DNA of 64,000 nt from Acinetobacter brisouisimilis (GCF_000368265.1 NZ_KB851219.1:2164484-2228483); one strand, 5' to 3'; positions 8,117 through 17,606 are shown, counted from the first letter of the stretch. Translations and numbers: made by a program. The notes: generated by a model not told the origin, from the sequence alone.

Positions 8117-9766
8117 TCACTTACGAATAGCACGACCATTATGATCTTGGTCAAGCAAGAGCTGATTATAAGGATGATCAACCTGATATAAACCATGGAT
8201 CAAGGCTAATTGATGCTGGGCTTCTTGATTCTGCCCGTTATATGCTAAAAGCTGAGCGTATTTATATAAATCATAATGCGTTGGTGTAGTGACCGCAACT
8301 TGATGATAATGCTCTAATTGTTGTGGTGACAAACGGCTAAAACGATCCAGATAATACCAGTTAGCCCGTTGATCGAACTGATCCAAGACATAAACTCGAT
8401 AGGGTTTAACTGCTGGAATCCCCTGATCAGAATGTTTATGCCCCTGATTTAAAGCATCAATTGAACTGAGATAATCGCGCCAGATTAAACCGTAAAGCAA
8501 AATACCAATCACTAAAATAGCAGTATTCAAGTTTGCAGATAGTGAAAATGCCTTCAGTTTGGCTGTCTGCGCCTGAATGACTCCCAGTAAAAAGCCAACA
8601 GGTAATAAGAAATAAGCATAATCTTGAGGGAATTCAAACATTGCATGAATCAATACACAGCAGACCATCAGCGTTGCAACCAATGACTCGCTCTTTTCCA
8701 CCTGTTTGTTGAGTCGCCAAAGCCACCATGCGATATAAGCAATAATCGCGGTTCCAACAATAACACCATTCCAGACCAGTAATTCTAAAATGAGATTATG
8801 CGCACTGTTGGTTCGTTCATTGTGCTGAAGAAAATCTGCCCCGACCAATTGTGCATAGCTGGTTTGATTCCAGCCATAGCCCAGCCACGGATGTTGCTGA
8901 ATGGCATACAGCATTTGCATCCAGATATTAAAGCGAGAATGACTCGAACTGGCACGTGCAATCACATCCGACATTTCTGAATGAGATAACCCCAGATGCA
9001 CCAAAATCGCATTTAGACTTGGAATTGCCAGCAAGCAACCGATGTAAATCATCACCCATGCGGCAACATGGTAACGCTTGAAACGATATGCTGCGGAGAG
9101 TTTAAAAAACAGATAAATACTGAGTACTGCACAGGCCACCCAAGGCGTACGAGACTGACTGAGTGCGATGGTAAAGGTGAGCAATAATGCCCCTAACGTC
9201 ACCAGCCAAGTGGGTAAGGTGCATTTTTCAAACAGATATAGGCAACTCATTAACCCCATCATCAGGAAAGTTGCCATATTGTTGGGCTGAGCAAAGTTCG
9301 CATAAGGACGATTACCACGTAATGGCATAATCAGTGATAATCCCTGATCGAGATGCAGCCATTGCAGCAATGCTATGCCAACGCTGATTAAACCGACCAC
9401 AAAGGTCAGTAAGCTCCAGCCTTTAAAGACTTTTTCACGCTGCACGGGATCTTGAGTCAGATTAAATCCAAGTACAACCATCATGGCAAAGGCAAAAACA
9501 TACAATGCCGATAACAATGCCTTACTAAAATAAAACTCAATACCAAATACCCACTGCACAAACGGGATACAGGCCATCACAAATAGTGGCACATTCAGCT
9601 TGGGCAATTGTAAGGGCTTGTCAATATATAAAGCCAACGTACATAAGGCCGCCGCATACGCTAATAATTCGCTAGATAGTGTCAGCCACGGGGTATAGTG
9701 ATATGGAGATAGCCAAGACAATGCCAGCAGCACCGCAATCGCAAGAAACAGTAATCTTTGCATCAT
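8117..9766 (-). CDS. pglL: PglL-family O-oligosaccharyltransferase (Wzy_C membrane protein)
   Basis: Polytopic inner-membrane enzyme that moves a glycan from undecaprenyl diphosphate to Ser/Thr of periplasmic proteins. About ten to twelve hydrophobic helices are visible. The PglL signature PLRGNRPYANFAQPNN is followed by TFLMMG, and the large periplasmic loop has SRFNIWMQML, HPWLGYGW and NSAHNLILEL, ending in a soluble C-terminal tail. WaaL and Wzy are related, but the RGNRPYANFAQPNN block argues for PglL. The frame is open to a GTG at 9793, but a TATAAT sits just upstream of that GTG, so the ATG pair at 9766/9763 is preferred. It is a single gene away from pilA, which suits a general protein O-glycosylation role. 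Confidence 0.85.
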   Translation of the reverse strand: MMQRLLFLAIAVLLALSWLSPYHYTPWLTLSSELLAYAAALCTLALYIDKPLQLPKLNVPLFVMACIPFVQWVFGIEFYFSKALLSALYVFAFAMMVVLGFNLTQDPVQREKVFKGWSLLTFVVGLISVGIALLQWLHLDQGLSLIMPLRGNRPYANFAQPNNMATFLMMGLMSCLYLFEKCTLPTWLVTLGALLLTFTIALSQSRTPWVACAVLSIYLFFKLSAAYRFKRYHVAAWVMIYIGCLLAIPSLNAILVHLGLSHSEMSDVIARASSSHSRFNIWMQMLYAIQQHPWLGYGWNQTSYAQLVGADFLQHNERTNSAHNLILELLVWNGVIVGTAIIAYIAWWLWRLNKQVEKSESLVATLMVCCVLIHAMFEFPQDYAYFLLPVGFLLGVIQAQTAKLKAFSLSANLNTAILVIGILLYGLIWRDYLSSIDALNQGHKHSDQGIPAVKPYRVYVLDQFDQRANWYYLDRFSRLSPQQLEHYHQVAVTTPTHYDLYKYAQLLAYNGQNQEAQHQLALIHGLYQVDHPYNQLLLDQDHNGRAIRK

Positions 9767-9964
9767 GAGCAAAACAGGTGAAAAATAAAGCACGCATTAT
9801 AGAATATTTTTGAGTAAAGCTATGTAGCACAACTTGACCATTACAGCCTAATCTTCAATAAATTTTTCTATTTATAGGATGATGATTTATAAAATTCAAA
9901 CATGCCACGAAGGCAGAGCTTGCTAAGATCATACTCATGACATTGACAACAAAGGACGCATCGC

Positions 9965-10858
9965 ATGCCGCATCAAGGAAAAGAGCTTCATTTACGTCGC
10001 GCCGAAATTGGGCAAGGTACAGTCATTGCCCGTGCATTGCCACACCGAGAAAAACGCATGATTGGCGCATGGTGCTTTCTCGACCATGCTGGTCCAGTCG
10101 AGTTTGTTCAGGGTGAGGGACTTGATATTGGCCCACACCCACATATTGGCTTACAGACCTTCACGTGGATGATTGAAGGTACGCTAATGCATACTGACAG
10201 TCTGGGTTCAAAACAACTAATCCAGCCCAAGCAGGTCAACCTCATGACTGCAGGCTACGGTATTTCTCATACAGAAGTCACGCCTCCTCATGAAACCCAA
10301 CTGCACACGGCACAGCTCTGGATTGCCCTACCCGATAACAAACGCAATATGCCCGCCAAGTTTCAGCATTATCCTGAACTACCCGTCATACAGAAAGACC
10401 AGATCGAATGTCGGGTTTTGGTCGGGGATTTTTTGGGGCATACATCCCCTGTTGAAGTCTATAGCCCATTACTTGGCGTCGACCTGTATGCAGCACAGGT
10501 AAGTCAGACCACATTGCCGCTGAAGCCCGATTTTGAATATGGCATTTTACTACTCTCAGGACAGGCACAGGTCAATGGACATGTGCTGACCACAGACAAT
10601 ATGCTCATCTTTGAAACAGGTTCAAGTGACATCAGTCTGGTACTGTCCGCCGATAGCCGCGTGCTCCTGATTGGTGGAGAACCCTTTGAATCGCCGATTT
10701 TACTGTGGTGGAACTATGTTGGTCGTAGCGAAGATGAGATTAAAGCTGCGCATCAACACTGGTTACAGCATGACAGCCGCTTTGGAGAAATTCCCGATTA
10801 TCCAGGTGAACGCTTACAAGCACCTGCATTTCCCGAACACATGAGGGCATCGAAATGA
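9965..10858 (+). CDS. pirin family protein (first of two)
   Basis: Bicupin of the pirin family; members bind one Fe/Mn/Ni ion, and some (such as YhhW) oxidise quercetin. The N-terminal cupin holds the four metal ligands: H58 and H60 (GPHPHIG), H102 and E104 (GISHTEV). The C-terminal cupin follows from about residue 180. Length 297 aa is normal. AAGGA precedes the ATG. It overlaps the next gene by four bases (ATGA), so it is co-translated with an OsmC protein. A second, more distant pirin lies opposite at 11287. The substrate is unknown. Confidence 0.88.
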   Translation: MPHQGKELHLRRAEIGQGTVIARALPHREKRMIGAWCFLDHAGPVEFVQGEGLDIGPHPHIGLQTFTWMIEGTLMHTDSLGSKQLIQPKQVNLMTAGYGISHTEVTPPHETQLHTAQLWIALPDNKRNMPAKFQHYPELPVIQKDQIECRVLVGDFLGHTSPVEVYSPLLGVDLYAAQVSQTTLPLKPDFEYGILLLSGQAQVNGHVLTTDNMLIFETGSSDISLVLSADSRVLLIGGEPFESPILLWWNYVGRSEDEIKAAHQHWLQHDSRFGEIPDYPGERLQAPAFPEHMRASK

Positions 10859-11265
10859 GTATCGTTGGTCGTAGTCAAGTTCGAACCTTACCTGAATCAT
10901 GGAAAGGGCTGGTTCATTGTGGTGAACATCACTTTTTTACTGATGAACCTGAACACCTGGAAGGTCATGATCAGGGTGCAGCGCCTTATGACTTGCTATG
11001 CAGTAGTCTTGTGGCATGCACCATGATTACGCTACGCATGTATGCAAAGCATAAAGGTTTCAACTTGGGCGAGTTTAAGGTCACTGCTCAGTTTCTAAGC
11101 CATCGTGATGGTTCTGAACACATTCAGCGTCAGATTGAATTTCCTCAGCCCATAACCAATGAGTTGCGTCAGAAACTTCTGGCCGTTTGCCAAAAAACAC
11201 CCGTCACAAAAACCTTGTTGCGCAGTGTCAAAATCGAAACACAAATTTTCGACCCTGTAGCATAG
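10855..11265 (+). CDS. OsmC/Ohr-family peroxide-detoxifying protein
   Basis: OsmC-family thiol peroxidase, expected to reduce organic or fatty acid hydroperoxides. The family's two reactive cysteines are visible: C55 in LVACTMITLRMYA and C112 in AVCQKTPVTKTL, the latter in the C-P-V-x-K/H-T-L context. Length 136 aa fits. The start codon overlaps the end of the pirin gene (ATGA), so the two form an operon. It sits within a pirin-OsmC-pirin-LysR neighbourhood that looks like an oxidative or electrophile stress unit. An extra C49 is present. It is closer to the OsmC/YhfA type than to Ohr by the C-terminal motif, but I cannot resolve the subgroup. Confidence 0.85.
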   Translation: MSIVGRSQVRTLPESWKGLVHCGEHHFFTDEPEHLEGHDQGAAPYDLLCSSLVACTMITLRMYAKHKGFNLGEFKVTAQFLSHRDGSEHIQRQIEFPQPITNELRQKLLAVCQKTPVTKTLLRSVKIETQIFDPVA

Positions 11266-11286
11266 TTTACACTTTGACGAATGTCG

Positions 11287-12150
11287 TTACATTTCGCCAA
11301 AGTCACCACGGTTAAAGTCATGAATAGCTTGCATAATTTCTTGTTGGGTATTCATGACAAATGGCCCATAACCCTGAATCGGTTCATTCAATGGTTGTCC
11401 AGTTAAAATCAGAATTCCTGCCCCCTGTTCAGCACTGATCTGAATCGGTTCGGCATCGTCTCGGTCAAACAGGACAAAGCTATGATCAGCAACCTGATAC
11501 TGTTGATTGATCAAGACTGTTCCTTGTCGTACGACCACAATACAGGTTTGCCCCACAGGCACGTTAAATTCATGCTGCTGCCCTGCCATCAACTGAATAT
11601 CCCAGACATTTACAGGACTAAAGGTCAAAGCCGCGCCTTGCACATCGGCATATTGTCCTGCGATGACCCGCAAATAACTGCCCGCATCATCGAGTACAAT
11701 TGAAGGAATTTCACTTCGGGTAATGGCTTGATATTTGCCGTGAGTCATTTTGTCTTTGGCGGGCAAGTTGACCCAAAGCTGTACCATTTCTAGCTCACCA
11801 CCTTGCTGGGCAAAAGCTTTCGAATGTAACTCTTCATGCAGTAAGCCTGCGCCTGCGGTCATCCATTGCACATCACCTGTCTGGATGGTTCCACCTCCAC
11901 CATGCGAATCACGATGCGAAATTTCACCTTTATAGGCGATGGTCACCGTCTCAAAACCACGATGTGGATGTTCCCCGACCCCGCGTGGCGTGCTGGTTGG
12001 GCTAAAAAATTCAGGTGCAGCATAATCCAGCATCAGAAATGGACTCAGCACTTGCCCTAAACGATCATAAGAAAATAAGGTGCTGACATGAAAACCATCG
12101 CCCACCCAATGTTTTTGCTGTGTCCGATACTGCCCAATGACTTTTTTCAT
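11287..12150 (-). CDS. pirin family protein (second)
   Basis: Bicupin pirin of the YhhW type. Metal ligands are H61 and H63 (GEHPHRGFETVT), H105 and E107 (LLHEELH). Length 287 aa. GAGGATTCC precedes the ATG. It is transcribed towards the pirin-osmC pair, with the two stop codons 21 bases apart, and divergently from the lysR gene. The shared 143-base upstream region carries an inverted repeat, which makes this gene the likely target of that regulator. The two pirins differ enough (few shared stretches beyond the metal motifs) that recent duplication is unlikely. Confidence 0.9.
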   Translation of the reverse strand: MKKVIGQYRTQQKHWVGDGFHVSTLFSYDRLGQVLSPFLMLDYAAPEFFSPTSTPRGVGEHPHRGFETVTIAYKGEISHRDSHGGGGTIQTGDVQWMTAGAGLLHEELHSKAFAQQGGELEMVQLWVNLPAKDKMTHGKYQAITRSEIPSIVLDDAGSYLRVIAGQYADVQGAALTFSPVNVWDIQLMAGQQHEFNVPVGQTCIVVVRQGTVLINQQYQVADHSFVLFDRDDAEPIQISAEQGAGILILTGQPLNEPIQGYGPFVMNTQQEIMQAIHDFNRGDFGEM

Positions 12151-12216
12151 GTCGGAATCCTCACTTGATTTAGAGCATAATTTTACATTCTAAGTAGCCG
12201 TCAAAAAATCATAAAA

Positions 12217-12235
12217 ATAAGACGGATTATCTTAT
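12217..12235. promoter_or_regulatory. inverted repeat between pirin and lysR, candidate LysR operator
   Basis: ATAAGA, seven bases, TCTTAT: a 19-bp interrupted dyad within the 143-base divergent region of the pirin gene and the lysR gene. LysR-type regulators usually bind such dyads near their own divergent promoter. The symmetry is read directly; binding is inferred from position. Confidence 0.5.
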
Positions 12236-12293
12236 ATATGCAATAAACAACTTCCGCTACAATCAATTAGTTGTCTGAACGCAAGAGGCTGCC

Positions 12294-13217
12294 ATGCATA
12301 TTTTTGATGATTATTATTATTTTTATCTGGTGGTCAAACATGGCGGATTCAGTGCAGCCAGTGAAGCGACTCAAATTACCAAATCCAAACTCAGTCGGCG
12401 AATTTTAGAACTTGAAGAACGCTTTAATATTAAATTGATTCAGCGTACCACACGGCATTTTCAGGTGACGCCACTTGGGCAACAGTTTTATGAAGAATGC
12501 CAGAAAGTCGTTAACCAGATTGAATGCAGTGAAAACGTACTGTTACAACAAAAAAGCGAACCTCAAGGTCTGGTACGCATTAGTTGTCCAAATATCATGC
12601 TGCAATTTCAGATTCGCCCGATTTTAAATGCTTTTTTACAACAATATCCTAAAGTTCAACTTGAGCTGGAACTGACCAGCCGCCGTGTCGATGTATTACA
12701 TGACAATATCGATATTGCAATTCGCACCAGTTTCAACCCAAATGTAGATTCCAGCTTAATTGTCCGCGATGTGGTAAAAACCACACATTGTCTGGTGGCA
12801 AGCCAAAGCTTGTTACAAGGTCATACCATTCAACATTATCAGGAACTGGCGCAGTACCCAGCATTGGCTTTAGGCTTAATGAAAAACCAGTATACGTGGC
12901 ATTTGCAGCACCTAACCACAGGTGAAACCGTGAATTTTCATTTTGATCCCCGTTTAAAGTGCAATGATCTGGCAGGTGTCTATTATGCAGTCAAAGATGG
13001 TTTGGGTATTGCTGATTTACCTGTGCTGAGTGTGCAAAAAGATCTGAAAAACGGCGACTTAATACAGGTATTGCCCGATTGGCAATCCAATATTGGCACA
13101 GTTCAACTGGTCTATGCGTCACGTAAAGGGCAACGTTTAGTGATTGAAAAACTGATTGAAAGCCTGATACAAGGCTTACGCAACATGGTTGGGCGCGAAG
13201 CTGGTTATATATCCTAA
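12294..13217 (+). CDS. LysR-family transcriptional regulator
   Basis: N-terminal winged helix-turn-helix (residues 1-60: FYLVVKHGGFSAASEATQITKSKLSRRILELEERF) followed by a periplasmic-binding-like effector domain. Length 307 aa is standard. The pattern YFYLVVKHGGFSAAS and the SRRILELEE helix are typical of the subgroup that regulates divergently transcribed pirin/quinone-type genes in gammaproteobacteria. It is divergent from the second pirin, with a dyad between them. The likely effector is a redox or aromatic compound, but the sequence does not show which. Confidence 0.93.
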   Translation: MHIFDDYYYFYLVVKHGGFSAASEATQITKSKLSRRILELEERFNIKLIQRTTRHFQVTPLGQQFYEECQKVVNQIECSENVLLQQKSEPQGLVRISCPNIMLQFQIRPILNAFLQQYPKVQLELELTSRRVDVLHDNIDIAIRTSFNPNVDSSLIVRDVVKTTHCLVASQSLLQGHTIQHYQELAQYPALALGLMKNQYTWHLQHLTTGETVNFHFDPRLKCNDLAGVYYAVKDGLGIADLPVLSVQKDLKNGDLIQVLPDWQSNIGTVQLVYASRKGQRLVIEKLIESLIQGLRNMVGREAGYIS

Positions 13218-13332
13218 GTCTTTGTAAGCAGACCATTTGTAACAGTTTCACCCAGTTAATTTGCGCAAAAGCATAGAATTGAAGGCAATCTCTGCTTTAA
13301 GATAGCTTTCTTTTTGCGTAATTTTTCAAAAA

Positions 13333-14037
13333 ATGTCGAAACTCAGTGCATTAGATCAGTTGCTACAACGCTATAAACAATTGCAATATCATCAAGATCC
13401 TGTGTTATTTCAACGCCTACAAGATGTACAACAATGGCAAAAGAACCGCTTAAAGCACTCACATCAGGCATTATTTTCCGAAAAAAATAATCGGCTCATG
13501 GCAGCTTACTTTGTCGACCGTTTATATGGCGGACCAGATTTTGATACCTTGGCCAAACAGATTGAACGCTTACTCAAACATGCCCATAAAGCTGAAAAGT
13601 TTATTCCTGAAAATGCCATTAAAGCAGGAACTCACGGGATTTTACTCGCCATTTATGCGGTTGAACTTGATGAACAAGTTGCGGCTCATATTCAGAACAA
13701 TTATCCGCATAATCAAGTGTTGAATGATGAAATCATGCGCCAAACCTATTTACAGCTTGATCAGGCACAGGCACGTCTGCAACAGCTCAGTATGGCGGAT
13801 GAATTCGGGCATTATCTGGATCGTTATTTGCGCTCTTTTGTGGTTCATACAGCCTTTAAAATGTGTAAATCGGTGGCGTATAAACACCATTTCCAAATGA
13901 TGTATGACTTTATGGATGAAGGATTTACAGCCATGAAGCCACTCAAGTCTGCCGAAAAATTTGTGCGCGATTTTACCGCACAGGAACGCCAGGTGATTCA
14001 CCGCGTACATACAGGCGATCTACAGCCTTTTCAATAA
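13333..14037 (+). CDS. conserved hypothetical protein (FFLEELY-motif-like)
   Basis: A soluble, mostly helical 234-residue protein without signal peptide or membrane segment. RLMAAYFVDRLYGGPDF near residues 56-72 resembles the FFLEELYG motif that names a family of uncharacterised gammaproteobacterial proteins; here the motif is degenerate (YFVDRLYG). The rest is rich in Gln, His and Leu. The ATG at 13333 has no clear Shine-Dalgarno. It lies between the lysR gene and ubiE; whether it belongs to either unit is not evident. Function unknown. Confidence 0.7.
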   Translation: MSKLSALDQLLQRYKQLQYHQDPVLFQRLQDVQQWQKNRLKHSHQALFSEKNNRLMAAYFVDRLYGGPDFDTLAKQIERLLKHAHKAEKFIPENAIKAGTHGILLAIYAVELDEQVAAHIQNNYPHNQVLNDEIMRQTYLQLDQAQARLQQLSMADEFGHYLDRYLRSFVVHTAFKMCKSVAYKHHFQMMYDFMDEGFTAMKPLKSAEKFVRDFTAQERQVIHRVHTGDLQPFQ

Positions 14038-14167
14038 TCGCCCCGCACAAAGCAGACTTTTTTCTGTATATTATTCATCTATTCAAGCATGATGATCGCT
14101 GCAAAATTCTGCATAATCTGTCATCATACGCACTAATTCTTTTATACCGGTGAATGAGGAGAGACTC

Positions 14168-15115
14168 ATGTCGAACGAACACCCAACGCCAAATACACCA
14201 AATGAGTCGACACAAAATTCCAATAAAGTTAGTCCTTTTTTAACTTCGCCGCTTCCTGAAGGCACACCACAAGGTCAGCAAACCAGTCTTAACCAAGCTC
14301 CGCAAGACACTCCGATTACAGAGTCAGTTCCTCACTACAACTTGCCACGCGGTGCGGGCAAAACAGGCAATGTCGGCGACACTACCCACTTTGGTTTTAA
14401 AACCGTGCGTACCGAAGACAAAGCGCAAAAAGTCGCAGAAGTGTTCCACTCGGTGGCTAGCAAATACGACATTATGAATGACTTGATGTCATTCGGGATT
14501 CACCGTTTATGGAAACGCTTCGCGATTAACATGTCTGGCGTACGTCGTGGTCAGCATGTTCTAGATATTGCAGGCGGTACGGGTGATCTTGCTAAAGTAT
14601 TTAGCCGTGAAGTTGGCCCTCAAGGTCATGTGGTCCTGTCTGACATTAACGAATCAATGCTCAATGTCGGTCGTAGTCGTTTACTCGATGCAGGCTGTAC
14701 CAATGTCGATTTCGTGCTTGCCAATGCCGAAACCTTAGAACCATTTGCTGACAACAGCTTTGATCTGTTGACTATCAGCTTTGGTTTACGCAACGTGACC
14801 GACAAAGATGCAGCACTTGAATCAATGTACCGTGTGTTGAAGCCAGGTGGTCGTTTACTGATTCTGGAATTCTCTAAACCTGTATTTGAACCATTCTCTA
14901 AACTGTATGACCTGTATTCATTTACCGCATTGCCAATTATGGGCAAATTGGTGGCGAATGACTCAGAGAGCTATAAGTATTTGGCTGAATCGATTCGTAT
15001 GCACCCAGACCAGCGTACCTTAAAAGGCATGATGGAAAAAGCTGGCTTCCAGAACTGTGATTACCATAACCTGACTGGCGGTATTGTTGCAGTACACCGT
15101 GGTTTCAAACTCTAA
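14168..15115 (+). CDS. ubiE: ubiquinone/menaquinone C-methyltransferase UbiE with long N-terminal extension
   Basis: SAM-dependent methyltransferase that adds the C-methyl group in ubiquinone biosynthesis. The core aligns closely with E. coli Ubi[27 protein letters not shown], the SAM motif [20 protein letters not shown] and LLILEFSKP. The core begins only near residue 74; the first 70 residues are Pro/Thr/Asn/Gln-rich and look disordered, about 65 residues longer than E. coli. GAGGAGAG five bases upstream supports the ATG at 14168; an earlier ATG at 14150 is within reach but overlaps the Shine-Dalgarno. It leads the ubiE-ubiJ-ubiB operon. Confidence 0.95.
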   Translation: MSNEHPTPNTPNESTQNSNKVSPFLTSPLPEGTPQGQQTSLNQAPQDTPITESVPHYNLPRGAGKTGNVGDTTHFGFKTVRTEDKAQKVAEVFHSVASKYDIMNDLMSFGIHRLWKRFAINMSGVRRGQHVLDIAGGTGDLAKVFSREVGPQGHVVLSDINESMLNVGRSRLLDAGCTNVDFVLANAETLEPFADNSFDLLTISFGLRNVTDKDAALESMYRVLKPGGRLLILEFSKPVFEPFSKLYDLYSFTALPIMGKLVANDSESYKYLAESIRMHPDQRTLKGMMEKAGFQNCDYHNLTGGIVAVHRGFKL

Positions 15116-15130
15116 TCGAGGACGCTCCTG

Positions 15131-15793
15131 ATGTGGTCAATTCTTGCATTAGGTGCTGCTGAACGTCTGGTCAATCGTGTGATTGACCTTGACGCGATTA
15201 CACGCATCCAACTCAATCAACTCCAAGGGCAACTCCTCCGTGTCGTGATTGCCTCGCCACAACTCTCGGTCGATGTTTTTTTTGATGAAAACATCTTACG
15301 TCTAGAGCCAACGGCAACAGGACATAGCAAAACCCCAAGCCTGTTTGAACAACGCCCTTTCGACCCACAGCATAGCCCAAGCACTGCCAACGCCACCTTA
15401 CAGGTTGCCAATGTGGTTGAGCTGCTGAAATTATTACTGGACAAAGAAGTCGGTACGATTCCTGTACAGGGTGATTTTCGCCTGTTGCAAACAGTGCAAG
15501 ATATTTTGCAACGCCTTGAACCAGACTTGGCGGCACATTTATCGCCGTGGATTGGTCCAACGCTAGCACATGAGCTGGGTAAAATTCAGCATTTACCCCA
15601 ACTGGCGAAACGCTCGTTGCAAAGCAAACTGTTTTTTGCCGCAGATACCTTAAAAGAAGACAGTGGTTTATTTGCACCGCGCTGGCAAATGGACGAACTG
15701 CAACAAGGCACACGTGCCTTGCAACAAAATATTGACCGACTGGAAGCCAAAATTCAGGCATTACAGCAGACAATTCTCCCAAAACAAGATTAG
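15131..15793 (+). CDS. ubiJ: ubiquinone biosynthesis accessory factor UbiJ (SCP2 domain)
   Basis: SCP2-type lipid-binding protein that helps organise the soluble Ubi complex and present the hydrophobic quinone intermediates. The N-terminal SCP2 fold (about 1-115) starts with LGAAERLVNRVIDLD. The C-terminal part (about 175-220) is a helix with heptad-like Leu/Ile spacing (DRLEAKIQALQQTIL) and probably coils. Length 220 aa is close to E. coli UbiJ. It lies 15 bases after ubiE and ends directly before ubiB, the standard ubiE-ubiJ-ubiB order. Confidence 0.9.
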   Translation: MWSILALGAAERLVNRVIDLDAITRIQLNQLQGQLLRVVIASPQLSVDVFFDENILRLEPTATGHSKTPSLFEQRPFDPQHSPSTANATLQVANVVELLKLLLDKEVGTIPVQGDFRLLQTVQDILQRLEPDLAAHLSPWIGPTLAHELGKIQHLPQLAKRSLQSKLFFAADTLKEDSGLFAPRWQMDELQQGTRALQQNIDRLEAKIQALQQTILPKQD

Positions 15794-15805
15794 GTGACCG
15801 CTTCA

Positions 15806-17425
15806 ATGATTCCGCATATTTCCCGTTTACTCGAACTGTGGCGTATTGCTGCGCACTATAGACTCGACACGTTGGTTGCTGCGGAAGACATTCCTATCAA
15901 GGCGCGCCCCTTACTGAAACTGATTCGCCTGCATCCTGCAGCATGGTCAAGCAAACAGGGCAAAAATCCGCTCAAGCTCAAAGAAGCTGTAGAGGAGATG
16001 GGGCCTTTAGCCATCAAACTCGGTCAGTTATTATCGACCCGCCGTGACCTGATTGACCCTGAAATCTTGCAGCAGTTGGTATTACTACAAGATCGGGTCA
16101 AACCCTTCGATGCTGATGTCGCCAAAATACGCATTCAACAATCCTTGAAAGCGGATATCAACTCGCTATTTTCCCGTTTTGACGAACAACCACTTGCCGC
16201 TGCATCGATTGCACAGGTACATACTGCTGCACTGCATGATGGACGTGAAGTGGTGGTCAAGGTCACCCGCCCGAATATTCGCGCACAAATTCTGCAAGAT
16301 TTTGAAATTCTGACGTGGCTTGGACATAACCTCGAAAACCGTTTGGAAGCTGCGCGTGCCCTGCATCTATCGGAAATTATTCAGAACTACCGCCAAACCA
16401 TTCTGAATGAACTGGATTTGACCCTCGAAGCAGATAATACCCGCCGTATGCGTCATTACTTCACAGGCTCAAGCATGATGTATGTGCCTGATGTCTATAT
16501 GGACAGTACCGATGTGATGGTGGCGGAACGCATTACGGGCGTACCGATTTCAGATACCGAAACCTTTGACCGTCTCGGCATGAACCGTGCGGATCTGGCA
16601 GAAAAAGGCTTGACCATTTTCTTCACCCAAGTCTTCCGTGACAACTTTTTCCATGCCGATATGCACCCTGGCAACGTGTTTGTGGAAACCATTAATCCGC
16701 AGCAACCGCGTTATATTGCGCTCGATTGCGCGATTATGGGTGAACTCTCTAAGCAAGACCAAATGACGGTTGCCCGCATGCTACTTGCCGTGATGAACGG
16801 TAATTTCATGCAGCTGATTCAGGTGGTGCATCAGGCAGGCTGGATTCCACCAGGCACCGATCAGGATGCGTTGGCACGTGAAATGCGCCGCACCGTGGGA
16901 CCTATGATTTCCAAGCCCATGCATGAGCTGGATTTTGCAGGCATCTTGATTCAGGTGATGGATATTGCCCGTCGTTTCCATCTGGAAATTCCACCACAGT
17001 TGATGCTGTTGCTGAAAACCTTGGTACATGTAGAAGGTTTGGGTACAGACCTCTACCCTGCACTGGATATCTGGAAACTGGCAAAACCGATTCTGACCGA
17101 ATGGGTCAAGTCCAACATGGATCCTGTGAAAAATATCAAACAGTTAGGACAGCAAATTCCTGACTTGCTCTTGGGTGCACAGGATATTCCAACGCTGATA
17201 GTGGACAGCCTCAATGGCTTAAAAAATCAGTCAGCATGGCAAGACAAGCAATTACGCGAATTACAGCATTTACGTTTACAGATGCAACAGCAGCAAAAAC
17301 GCAGCTGGATTTTTGGCAGCATGATCGCGATTTTACTCAGCATCGCCATCATCAGCCCGTGGTTTGTGTCGATTCCACTGATTGTTGTTGCCAGTCTGAT
17401 CGCGCTGTGGCGAATTGTGCGTTAG
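15806..17425 (+). CDS. ubiB: ubiquinone biosynthesis kinase-like ATPase UbiB
   Basis: Atypical ABC1/ADCK-family kinase-like ATPase needed for ubiquinone biosynthesis. Seen: the KxGQ motif (AIKLGQLLSTR), the Ala-rich nucleotide loop (AAASIAQVH), the HADMHPGN catalytic segment and the ALDCAIMG metal motif. Two hydrophobic helices at the C-terminus anchor it in the inner membrane. The frame could start at a GTG directly after the ubiJ stop (15794), but AGGTGA is eight bases before the ATG at 15806, and MIPHISRLLELW is a typical UbiB start. Length 539 aa is normal. The final gene of the ubi operon. Confidence 0.95.
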   Translation: MIPHISRLLELWRIAAHYRLDTLVAAEDIPIKARPLLKLIRLHPAAWSSKQGKNPLKLKEAVEEMGPLAIKLGQLLSTRRDLIDPEILQQLVLLQDRVKPFDADVAKIRIQQSLKADINSLFSRFDEQPLAAASIAQVHTAALHDGREVVVKVTRPNIRAQILQDFEILTWLGHNLENRLEAARALHLSEIIQNYRQTILNELDLTLEADNTRRMRHYFTGSSMMYVPDVYMDSTDVMVAERITGVPISDTETFDRLGMNRADLAEKGLTIFFTQVFRDNFFHADMHPGNVFVETINPQQPRYIALDCAIMGELSKQDQMTVARMLLAVMNGNFMQLIQVVHQAGWIPPGTDQDALAREMRRTVGPMISKPMHELDFAGILIQVMDIARRFHLEIPPQLMLLLKTLVHVEGLGTDLYPALDIWKLAKPILTEWVKSNMDPVKNIKQLGQQIPDLLLGAQDIPTLIVDSLNGLKNQSAWQDKQLRELQHLRLQMQQQQKRSWIFGSMIAILLSIAIISPWFVSIPLIVVASLIALWRIVR

Positions 17426-17606
17426 GTGAGATTTAAAGATCTGCATATTGTCTGTTGATTTTTGATACTTGCATACCCTGTTCGTCTGTGGTGTTTCAGT
17501 TGAATCAGATCAAAAGAATATTTCCGCATTGCAATGCTTTGCCGTACACTATAGCCCTGCTTAATTTAAGCCTCTTTTTTCCACGCAAGAAATTTGGTGA
17601 TTTTCC

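Noticed and set aside
17560..17580. GCTTAATTTAAGC palindrome followed by CTCTTTTTT, a possible terminator after ubiB
   Set aside because: The arms leave a loop of one to three bases and the stem is AT-rich, too weak to call; it also lies only about 25 bases before hisIE.
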